From Diogma glabrata (Eukaryota > Arthropoda > Insecta > Diptera > Cylindrotomidae), in assembly GCA_963693315.1 (NCBI GenBank), contig OY856186.1, positions 234,965,736 through 235,029,735 on the forward strand: a stretch of 64,000 bases of DNA. Direction: 5' to 3'. Numbering within the stretch: the first letter of the stretch is position 1; the number at the start of each line of letters is the position of its first letter. A program made the translations under genes and the position numbers. The notes under the pieces are model-generated. The model was not told the origin of the DNA, did no database searches, and worked only from the letters and a program-made list of their open reading frames with translations. Shown here piece after piece: positions 54,241-64,000 of this stretch.

Positions 54241-55150
54241 CACTAGAGGTATATCCATTTAATTAAATTGTATATAGTTTGAAATTCTATGCGTATAGTT
54301 AGTTATTGCTTCCAGCAGGCTATAAAATAGTGGGTAAGTAGTGAGCAATAACTGACTGACGGGTAGGTGTTTTTATCAACTCGGTTAACCGGGTAGACAG
54401 TATCTTATTTTTAAAAGCCCTAATTTTGTGCGTTTAATGGCAAGACATCCCTTACACTTCAAAGAGTTCTCGCGTTTTTTTTGTACATCTCTCGTTTCAG
54501 ATTAACTTTCAAATAATGCATTGTACATTTGGAATTCGATGAAAAATAAATTTGTACTTTGTAAACTTAATTGTGTCGACCATCGGGACTATTTATTTAT
54601 ATATTTTTTATTTTTAAGTTTTAGTTCATAAATGTACATATAGTAGAATTTTTTTGCCAGCGAACACGAAATTTGTTTGTTATGCGCTTATTGTTTGCAC
54701 ATGCGCATATTGTTTACACATTCAGTGTCTCGATTTAAATATTAAAAAAAAACTTTTGGGGTCCCATTGAAATGGACAAAAAAACGCATAAAATTAATAA
54801 ATTACTACTGAAATTCAACCAATTATAATAAAAAACCAAAAACTAGTAAAAATATTAATGATTTTGTAGGCAATGTAACAAAATTTTGATAATTAAAAAT
54901 AAATATAATAAAATAACGACGCCTATGGAAACAAATATCACAACAAACAAATGGTGCGAACTAGAAGTAGAAATTTAACTAATATAATTGTTTTGAAAAC
55001 AAATTTATCCCAAAATTTATCATCTTTTATCTCTTGCTGCGTCCGATCTGTCAAAAATTCGCTGACAAAAAAATTCTACTATACATTTTTGTAGCTTGGT
55101 TTTATTTTAGCTTAAATAGTTATATGAAATGTTTTTATTCTTGCAGTATC
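54241..55150. other. AT-rich stretch, no gene
   Basis: No coding sequence, RNA gene or repeat supported. Confidence 0.5.
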
Positions 55151-55465
55151 CAATTTGCTTATCAAAATGTATCATTTCTTTGGTTTGGTACTTTTACGTT
55201 GTGTATTGAACCCTAAAAACAAACTCCTGATTTGGTTCCTTTGACGTTCTTACCGCTGAAATGTGCGAGTGGTAAGATATCATTTCTTTTTATTTGTTTT
55301 TTTACGTTGTGTACCTAACCTCTCTAAGAAAACTGCTGTATTTACATTTTTGATGTTTTTTGCCGCTAAGATATCATTTCTTTTTGTTTGTTTTGTTTTT
55401 GTACATTGTGTATTAAACATCTTTAAAAAAATGCTGAATTTACATTTTTGATGTTTTTTTCTGTT
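55150..55465. repeat. ~95-110-bp tandem repeats, three units
   Basis: Units start AAGATATCATTTCTTTTT-like (about 55165, 55272, 55368), then 'acgttgtgta', 'aacctctctaagaaaactgctg' and ACATTTTTGATGTTTTTT. The first unit is the most diverged. Frames inside are T-rich artefacts. Confidence 0.8.
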
Positions 55466-55859
55466 ATACATATACTATTACAAATTATGAGTTGCCCCTA
55501 TAGTCATTTACTTGCAACCAGAAAGTATTCGAACAAAATCCCAACAATTTTATATGCTAATGATTTAATTAATCGAACGTTTTCTAACTGTAGTGGAACA
55601 TTAACAAGGAAAATTTGAATTCATCTGAATCAGACAACGATCGATGCAGATATTTTATTATTTCACGATAAAATAAAGAAAATAAAAAATAACTACAGGT
55701 GAAAATTGCAAGCATTTTTTATGCAGCAACAAAACTTAAGTTGGGTTATCAATAACGATAGTGCTTTTGACGTGTTCATTGATCGTGTGACGTACGGTTT
55801 TTCTCAAGCATTAAAGCCCGCATATAGAGTTATACGAAAACTAATTACTTTGGGCAAAC

Positions 55860-56620
55860 AATAGCGTGTCATCATCAAGGAATATTCCATAACTAAAATT
55901 CAGCGAGTGCTATCGTTTACTGAATTAAGTTTATCCGCCAACACCGCTAAGGTTTCACCTTCGCTAACGATAGCTCACTGTTGTTGCCAGTGGTATATAA
56001 AATTCCACGTTTACTCCTATGGCTATTGTAAGAACTGGAGTAGGCGGGATTGTCATACCCATAGACCAAAATATTACAAATCAACAAAAACTAATCCTTC
56101 CATGCGAGTTTAAAATTACTTTTTTTAACAGGATTCCACGTTTTCATTGATTAATCCTGGTACAAAAGACTATCCCGTAATCGGGATCATAAAAAATGTA
56201 GGGAATCAAAAGCCCCCGATTGCAATCCCTAGTCACAATCGAAATAGAAACGAGCATATTTTTTTTTTTAATAAAATGTGTTGTGTAGTAGGAATTACAA
56301 TATGTGTCACAATAGCACTTAAAAAACTTTTAAGACCAAGGTCCCACAATAACATACGTTCAAAGGTGTTGATGGACGTAAATCTTCATTTTTTTGTTTT
56401 TTTTATATTTTTTGTTAAAGAATGGATATAACTAAACAAAAAATCCTATCACTGACAAAATATGACATAGGCCAATATTTTATGATAGAATAAAGAAAAT
56501 AAAAGTAAATAGCAAATTTTTACAAAAATTTGCTGAAACAAAACAAAAATGTTGTTGCCAATAATCCAGCCATTGCATATTGTAACGACGGACTATTTCC
56601 AATTTTTACTCTAAAATAAT
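55860..56620. repeat. Dispersed repeat family, copy 4
   Basis: GCGTGTCATCATCAAGGAAT and TGAATTAAGTTTATCCGCC at 55866-55945 are the inverse of 5480-5560. GTAGTAGGAATTACAATATG and TTTTAAGACCAAGGTCCCAC (56285-56350) are the inverse of 7690-7740. 'aatattttatgatagaataaagaaaat' (56469) is the inverse of 7580-7605. This is the most complete member, with anchors in one order, suggesting one element of about 750 bp with a ~250-bp insert at 56010-56260. Confidence 0.55.
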
Positions 56621-56999
56621 AGTTTTCAAATTCAATCAAATTCCCTAATAATTTTATTAATTTTCTTCAATTGCAATAAACGTAGACATTTATTTGTACC
56701 ACTGTACAATTAAACATTTTTTTTGTTGATGATTTAAATAAGTTCAATTAAAAATAATCAACTCAATTTCAATTAAAAATACAAGTTTTGTATTGTTGTT
56801 ATATGTTGGAGAAATTGCTTATTACGATGACGGAAGGGGAAACAGAAAAGCTAATAATATGATATATAAACGATCAAATTGTTTGGATCGAGTCAAATAG
56901 TATATAATTTTTAAATCAAGAATTAGTATATAAAATTAAATCAAATGATTTAGTCTATAAATTAAAATCAAAAAGAGTATTAAAAGTGATTAAAATCAT

Positions 57000-57175
57000 A
57001 GCGTCTCATCATCAAGAATTATTTCAAAGCTAAGATTGAGGGTGCTACCGTTGACTGAATACAGTTCATTTGCCACTACAGGGCTCCCGTTTTAAAGTCA
57101 GATTGAAAAAAATGGAAAAAATGGAAATTTTTCGCTAAAAAAATGGAAAAAATGGAAAACATACAATTTAAAATG
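57000..57175. repeat. Dispersed repeat fragment and TGGAAAAAA repeats
   Basis: GCGTCTCATCATCAAGAATT and GGTGCTACCGTTGACTGAAT (57002-57055) repeat the 5480-5560 block. At 57105-57160 there are four copies of AAAAAATGGAAAAAATGGAA-type repeats. Confidence 0.5.
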
Positions 57176-57539
57176 TGTAATACATAGGGTATCTTAGAAT
57201 ATTACGGTAAAAAAAATCCCTGTTTTTTCAGGTTATCCAGACTCGGTTTTTAATTTTTTCAGAAAATGTTTAAACTTATTCATTTGTTAACACTTTTAAT
57301 CGTTAATATAACAAAAACCTTGACTCGTAAATTTCAGATTGAACGATTCTCGTACATATTGTTTTTAAAATTGAAATAAAATGAATTGTTAAATTATTTT
57401 TATGAAGAAATGGAACTAAAAGATTATTTGATTGAATCTGAGTACAAAATAGTTGCATTGCATCTCATAAGTAAACAATATAAAAACAGATAATTTTTAA
57501 TCCAATAATTCATCTTTAAGTGTTTCAGAAACTAAATTT

Positions 57540-58310
57540 TTAGTTTTAGTAACTTCATTAACATATTTCTTAAAACCAGGTGAGAGTAAAGAGGCTTGTT
57601 CAACCATTTTGAACAAAGTTTCGTGAGGAATATTTTAATATTTTTAATATATAATATTTTTCATCGGCTTTTCGATTAGGAGCGTTGAAAGTAAGCAAAT
57701 AAATTATAAGCGAATCAGATCATACAAATTCAACCACAGATCAATTCGTTGCTTTAACTCCAGCGTTAAATGCATTACTAATTTTACGTAAGCCGCAGCT
57801 GCCCAGATTCAGAATTTCTTTATTACTCGAATCATGTGCTAAGTCCACCTTTAGATGTCAAATAGATTTTAAGTTAACATTAGTTCCGTTCATCGAAACT
57901 TGAATCCAAGTTTTGGTTCATGGAATGCATAATATGAAAGTTTCTTACAAATTTTCGGCAGTAGTATGTCCCAAATAGATTGATATTAAACAGGTAATCG
58001 TTCGTGATTTGTTTTTATCACCATTCTATATACCATCATTCTTACAATATCAATTTGCTGCTTTAGACTCTCATGCAAATAAGTTACAGCAAAATATATT
58101 TTTTGAATTGAGTCGATTCAGTTCGATATAATTATTAATTCTATATATCATTGTACCGGTACCTTGGAATTTAGTTAGTTTTAATTTTCGTTCAATTTCA
58201 CTGACAGAAAACATTGTCTTCATCATAGAAACGCTAATTACAAAGATCAAATACCACAATGTAACACAGTCTTTTAAAAAAAATTTCATCGTGTTGGACA
58301 AAGCGAGGCA
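57540..58310 (-). pseudogene. Fossil transposon-derived gene (LGHTTA/DGPNVN family)
   Basis: Reading from 58310 leftwards in mixed frames: SVSMMKTMFSVSEIERKLKL, then HESLKQQIDIVRMMV, YLGHTTAENL, WIQVSMNGTNVNLKS, EILNLGSCGLRKISNAFNAG and ASLLSPGFKKYVNEVTK. The order matches, from memory, a widespread uncharacterised animal family with LGHTTA.DL, S.DGPNVN and L.LGTCGLH..H.AF..G motifs, thought to derive from a hAT-like transposase. At least three stops or frameshifts are present. Non-functional. Confidence 0.6.
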
Positions 58311-58834
58311 CTTGTGAATAATTTAGGTCACGACAAGTGGCATACAATTATAAACTTTTTATTTATAAACTGTTCCTAATAGGAACGATATTCTTTTTAG
58401 TATTTTTCTGGTGAAAATTTATGTTTTTAATTATGAATAATTTATTTAAATCTAGCATAAGTTGATCAATATAACATGTAGGCTTTCTATCGTCTTGGAC
58501 TTCACACAGTTCGGAGTTTACTAGCTTGCAGTTTCACACCTGCATATTATACGAAGTGAAAGTAATAACTGCAAGTCTGGTTTACCATCATCATCATGAA
58601 CCGTACTCCACTAGGAAGCATATGGAAATATATTACGGAAGCTTTTTAAAATACATTTCTTTGCACATTTTGTTCTCATTTACACATTTAGTGGTTGCAT
58701 TCGGCACATTTAGTGGTCGCCGAATTACAATAACATATTATTGTATGTGCAATAGTATTGCAAACCTCATGGATAATTTTTTAATTAATTAAATAATTAG
58801 AAAAATACTAAGATCCATTTTATGTTTCCCAAAC

Positions 58835-58910
58835 CTTCGCCGTAAATCGAACGCAGGTGTTTTGTGTTAAAAGGAAAGCGTGTTAACACTTAAACCACTT
58901 CTGTTATTTG
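58835..58910 (-). repeat. tRNA-like (SINE-type) fragment
   Basis: On the minus strand AAGTGGTTTAAGTGTTAACA and CCTGCGTTCGATTTACGGCG resemble the D arm/A box and the T arm/B box of a tRNA at suitable spacing (about 35 bp). Stems are imperfect, so a decayed tRNA or tRNA-derived SINE rather than a functional tRNA. Confidence 0.3.
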
Positions 58911-58924
58911 GATTTAATAATTGT

Positions 58925-60380
58925 TCACATTATATAATCATGTAGTATAGTTGTAATTGAAGCCATTTTGAAAACATTTTTCGTTAATCGATTCCACCAG
59001 TATACGAAATGAGAAAAGAAGGAATTGGTATAAATAGATGTTTCCACATATGAGACCTCTAAGGTATGCTTATAAGAATGCCAAGATTGTCTTGTGGCTC
59101 GTGAAGATCTACGTAATGGAGGCATTAAGTGATTAATTTTTTTAGAGCACAGCGTAGTATAATGTAAATGCTCCAACAACTCTTGTATGATCGGCTTCAA
59201 CACGCCTATGAACTCTGTCGACAAAATTTAGATGTTTCTGGTATACTGCAACCCATAAATTGGGATAGAATTCGTGGATTGGTCGTATAAATTCTTTATA
59301 CATCGTAGTTATTTCAGATGGAGACAAAAATTTGACTACAACGTACGAAGCCAAGTCGTTGGGACTCTAATTTCGCCACAGAACATATGTGATCATGCCA
59401 TTTTCGTTTGTGGTTTATATTAGTACGAAATAGTTAAGTGCAGGTGAGTTTAATAATGCCAGTCTGGAAAACTTTTCAAAACAGGAGCTATAGAGTGAGG
59501 TTTTATAGGACAAAACTAGAATTAAATGTCATAAGGTTCAGTATACACCAGTTCCGATTGATTCAAGATCTAGATTTTAGTCCAGAATTGATTTAAGATC
59601 CAAGGATTGAACCATTTTTCTACGAGTATAATTAGCAGTTAGACTAGATGGCTGTTTCTTCTTTTCTTCTTCATTCTCTTAATATATGAATATTATATAG
59701 AACTTCGGAAGAGCTATATATTGGGTTTGTGGTGCTAGATAACAAACCGTTAAAAAAGATCAGAAAAAGGGGTGGCGAAAGAACCGAACCCTGATTAATG
59801 CAGGCTTGAATTGAGAAATTATCCGAAACAACACCAACTACTAAGAGATCTCTGGAATAAAAAGACTAAAAATAAAATTAATTTGTTGATAAGAGCCGAT
59901 GCCAAACTCTATCAAACGCCTTGGATATATCAAGGGAAATGTTATGAGACTCACCAAAGTCATGAATTGCTACACCCTATTTCTCCGTGAGGACTGGATT
60001 AGGTGCAGTGATGAAGATATTATCAATTGTGTCTTTAAGAGAATTAAACGCGTCCAATGGGGTGATTATGATGGTAAGGATAACTACGGTGTAAATAACA
60101 CAAATAGATGTCATGTTTATTTGCGATGACTTTGAGACAGATAAAGCAGAATACAGAAATACTACTTGTTTCATACTGGGGGAGCTTTGTATGTTTAAAA
60201 TCCTTATGTATATATGTATATCATTACAACACGGTGTTTAGAGCTCCGGAGAATGATTTTTACAGCCGAATCGTACATTATTGATATTTGAAACTTGTGT
60301 TTCACCTAGCTCAAGTAAATGAGGTTTGTTTTGGTTGAGATCGTATTGGATGCCAAGAAAGTTTTTTTAGATACCAAGGA
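58925..60380 (-). pseudogene. Eroded non-LTR retrotransposon with internal deletion
   Basis: Minus strand from 60360: NKPHLLELGETQVSN (endonuclease N-terminal motif), YLCYLHRSYPYHHN (middle of the endonuclease), then directly ISLDISKAFDRVWHRLL (RT motif A, 59880-59950), NQGSVLSPPLFLIFFN (motif B, 59700-59790), MYKEFIRPIHEFYPNLWVAV and NFVDRVHRRV (post-RT region, 59280-59350), and finally YTNSFFSHFVYWWNRL near 58990. The junction of endonuclease and RT shows a large internal deletion. Jockey/CR1-like. Many stops. Confidence 0.7.
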
Positions 60381-61085
60381 TGTTAATGATATCGATTACG
60401 AAGTTGGAGAACGAAGCTAAATAATGGCTAAATAAACAGATTAATAGGAGAAATAACAAATACCAAAACCAGAAGGAAGAAATAGAGTAACACAACAAAG
60501 GCCACAAAGATTCGTTTGTGGAGAAAATAAAAGGTACTTCAAAAAAATTGAGGTTGGGGATGTGTACAATTATTTCTCAACAAGTGTACAAGCATTTCTC
60601 AACGTTTTGGATCATAACCAGTCTAACTGGGCAAACAAAAATGTCCGTCTGTATGCCATTGAAATGTTTTAGGGAAAATTGAAAACGACAGATATTTCAG
60701 TCTTCATCAATCACTATACCAAACCCTTCGGCCTTCCCACAGACCAAAGTTTTTGATATATCGGAGTAGGAGGTTTTAAGTCCATATTTTATAAATACTT
60801 TGAGATTGTTTATCGAAATTTATGATATTTAATGAAATCTTCGGGTTTGCATTAGATTTATTCGGGTTTATGTTTTGTAGTAGTTGGCAACCCAACCCTA
60901 TTCTAATATAAATGTCCATGCAAAATTACATTTGTCTGCAGGTTAACAGAAAAATATTTTAATTTAAGTTTTCAGCGTTTTTTATAATAAATAAGGGACT
61001 TTTTGTCGACTTTGTCGGTGTTTTTGGATGCCAACGTTTCGGTAGCGGCTTTTGCTCTTTATATATTAAGGCAAAATTAACAAAA
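60381..61085. other. AT-rich stretch, no gene
   Basis: No reading frame or repeat that I can support. Confidence 0.5.
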
Positions 61086-61087
61086 CT

Positions 61088-61195
61088 GCAGTCAAATTCT
61101 GTAACTGTGAAGCGGTGAAGTGATAAAAATTTCTTCGTTTCTTTTCATTAAAAAACTTATCATTTCACCGCTTCACAATTACAGAATTTGGCTGC
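61088..61195. repeat. 108-bp hairpin element
   Basis: GCAGTCAAATTCTGTAACTG and TGAAGCGGTGAAGTGATAAA face CACCGCTTCACAATTACAGA and ATTTGGCTGC. Arms of about 42 bp, loop about 25 bp. MITE or hairpin repeat, non-coding. Confidence 0.75.
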
Positions 61196-61199
61196 TAGT

Positions 61200-62618
<1,419 letters not shown>

Positions 62619-62867
62619 TTTTTTTTTTTGTTTTTCCGTCTCCGCTTATCATTCATAGTCGTTTGGCACCAAAATTTTTCCGAAATTCCGAGATGAAGCC
62701 CATTGCAATAGGTAGATTTTTATATGAAATCTACCTAAAAGCACCAAAAGTGCTTAAAATTTAATTATTATTCTGTTAACTTGTAAACAAAGATAATGTT
62801 ACATGGACATCTATATTAGAATTAAAACTATGTTTATAACTTTTAATTACCATATTAATGTACATAA

Positions 62868-63015
62868 ACATTAGCTGCATTTCATGAAACAGTGTGATCC
62901 GGATCCGCTTAAGTTTTACATGTAAACTGAGATCCAAAAACAAAGTTGGATCTCATTTTACATGTAAAACTTATGCGAATCCGGATCACACGGTTTCATG
63001 AAATGCAGCTAATGT
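62868..63015. repeat. 148-bp near-perfect hairpin (MITE-like)
   Basis: ACATTAGCTGCATTTCATGA at the left is matched by TCATGAAATGCAGCTAATGT at the right. Inner arms GTGATCCGGATCCGCTTAAG and GCGAATCCGGATCAC, then TTTTACATGTAAA on both sides. Arms of about 65 bp, loop about 15 bp, few mismatches. Non-coding. Confidence 0.85.
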
Positions 63016-63214
63016 CTTTTATATAAACAGAAATATCCATTCAAATAAAATCTAGAATATAAATTGGTTTAGTGCCCATCTCAATGTCGATTGTCGTCCA
63101 AACTCGTAGATCAGTAGAGTATGGAAAACAGTAAAATATGTAACTACAATCACGTAATAGTTTTTATTCAAAAACTTTTACCAAGTCATAGACCATAAAT
63201 TTCTTTCTTTATTA

Positions 63215-63275
63215 GGTTTTTAATTCAAATATTTCGGAGTTGTATGACTCCCTCATCAGTGAAACTATAAAAAAT
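63215..63275 (-). ncRNA. Hammerhead-ribozyme-like motif
   Basis: On the minus strand: CTGATGAG (63252-63259), a stem-loop GGAGTCATACAACTCC, then GAAA (63232-63235). CUGAUGA-stem II-GAAA is the hammerhead core, and such ribozymes are known in the terminal repeats of Penelope-like elements. It lies about 0.44 kb downstream of the GIY-YIG stop on the same strand, the expected side. Stem III would be only two pairs and stem I pairs poorly, so activity is uncertain. Confidence 0.5.
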
Positions 63276-63697
63276 TTAATATGAGTAACATCTAAAAATA
63301 ATTCTTATGTTAAATCGGAAATTATAATACATACATTGGAAACAGTTTAGAATCTTAGAACATATTTTTGAACACTACACATTCGTAATATTTGTATAAA
63401 ATAAACAATCACATTTTAAAAACTAATGCAAATATTATAAATTAACAAAAAACAGTAATACATATTAAAAATATAAAATGAAAATAAATTAATTAAAAAT
63501 TTTGAAAAAACGATGATGACTAGACTATAATGTACAAGGTAATGTTAAAATAAATACAATTGTCATTATGTTACTGACATCTGTATTTAAGTATTCCCAA
63601 TTATGTGTGGTATTTGATTTTTCTAATCTGCTAACTATTAAACTTATTGGTATGAGCTAAGATGCAAACCTTTAACAACTTGACGATGATGGTGAAA
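63276..63697 (-). other. 3' region of the Penelope-like element
   Basis: AT-rich non-coding DNA between the GIY-YIG stop and the hammerhead-like motif. No other feature. Confidence 0.5.
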
Positions 63698-64000
63698 TTA
63701 ATGTTGAAGTTTGAGGATTTGTGTATATGCTGGACTTAATTTATCAATGTCTGATCTAAGGTTAATTGATTTACGTCTATTTTTGTATATGGAAATTGAT
63801 TCTAGTGTAAGTCTTTTAGTCCATGAATCTTCTTTTGTGATGACATTTGTATCTTTATAATTGAAAGAATGTCCAGTTTGTTTGGTGTGTTCAAACGCAG
63901 CAGTATTATTTGTTTTAGTTACATTTGTCTTAATATCATTGATGTGTTGTTTTAACCTGGAACCAAGCTTCTGGCCAGTTTGGCCAATGTAGAGACCGTC
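63698..64000 (-). CDS. Penelope-like element protein, GIY-YIG C-terminus (partial)
   Basis: 101 codons to a TAA at 63698-63700; the gene continues beyond the right edge. It begins DGLYIGQTGQKLGSRLKQHI, the GIY-YIG nuclease core with the downstream Arg and His (R..QH), followed by TNNTAAFEHTKQTGHSFNYK and later LTLESISIYKNRRKSINLRS, with the conserved catalytic Glu. The same region closes the RT-GIY-YIG protein of Penelope-like elements, where it supplies the DNA-nicking activity. No stop or frameshift in the visible part. The RT must lie beyond 64000. Confidence 0.88.
   Translation of the reverse strand, partial: DGLYIGQTGQKLGSRLKQHINDIKTNVTKTNNTAAFEHTKQTGHSFNYKDTNVITKEDSWTKRLTLESISIYKNRRKSINLRSDIDKLSPAYTQILKLQH

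Overview
This is a 64 kb piece of a very AT-rich animal genome, almost certainly an insect. The evidence is the repeat content: a LOA/I-type non-LTR retrotransposon with a DUF4780-like ORF1, Jockey/CR1-type reverse transcriptase (RT) relics, a Penelope-like GIY-YIG gene, pogo-type and other TIR elements, and LTRs primed from a tRNA-Ser-like site. A fly is my best guess, by inference only. I find no convincing host gene, rRNA or intact tRNA, and no bacterial features. The window reads as intergenic or heterochromatin-like DNA built by nested insertion and duplication.

Layout. 1-6800: dispersed repeats, a fold-back pair of transposase-like pseudogenes (1219-3420) and a scrap of RT. 6801-13384: a near-identical 3.29 kb tandem duplication whose right edge lies inside an antisense non-LTR RT. 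That RT continues to 16960 but is split by a 2.76 kb TIR element (13807-16563). 17000-25615: fold-back elements, MITEs (one pogo-like with TA duplications), a degenerate minisatellite and nested inverted repeats.

25640-52130 is the most interesting block. A heptanucleotide satellite (GATATGT)n is interrupted by a structure LTR-internal-LTR-internal-LTR (26558-38849), bounded by a 4-bp TATG target duplication. Each internal region has a tRNA-Ser-like primer binding site, a ~900-residue protein with a Gag-like N-terminus and a long Asn/Ser/Thr/Pro-rich remainder, a second frame with no recognised family, a 21-bp stem-loop and a polypurine tract. Neither has protease, RT, RNase H or integrase. 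It therefore looks like a non-autonomous, Gag-only LTR retroelement, the best candidate here for something undescribed. A 4.85 kb piece (37397-42244) covering the last LTR, the satellite and the start of a LOA-type element is tandemly duplicated at 42254-46829, with a 9-bp templated-looking filler at the join. The full LOA-type element (46587-51948) has a 14-bp target-site duplication, ORF1, endonuclease, RT and RNase H; one frameshift separates endonuclease from RT.

52000-64000: dispersed repeats, a fossil transposon-derived gene (57540-58310), an eroded non-LTR copy (58925-60380), hairpin MITEs, an (AT)n microsatellite and, at the right edge on the minus strand, the C-terminal GIY-YIG part of a Penelope-like element with a hammerhead-ribozyme-like motif downstream.

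Implied order: the satellite came first. The LTR element inserted into it, and the LOA element inserted next to it. The 4.85 kb duplication followed, because it carries parts of both, and the satellite copies then changed length.
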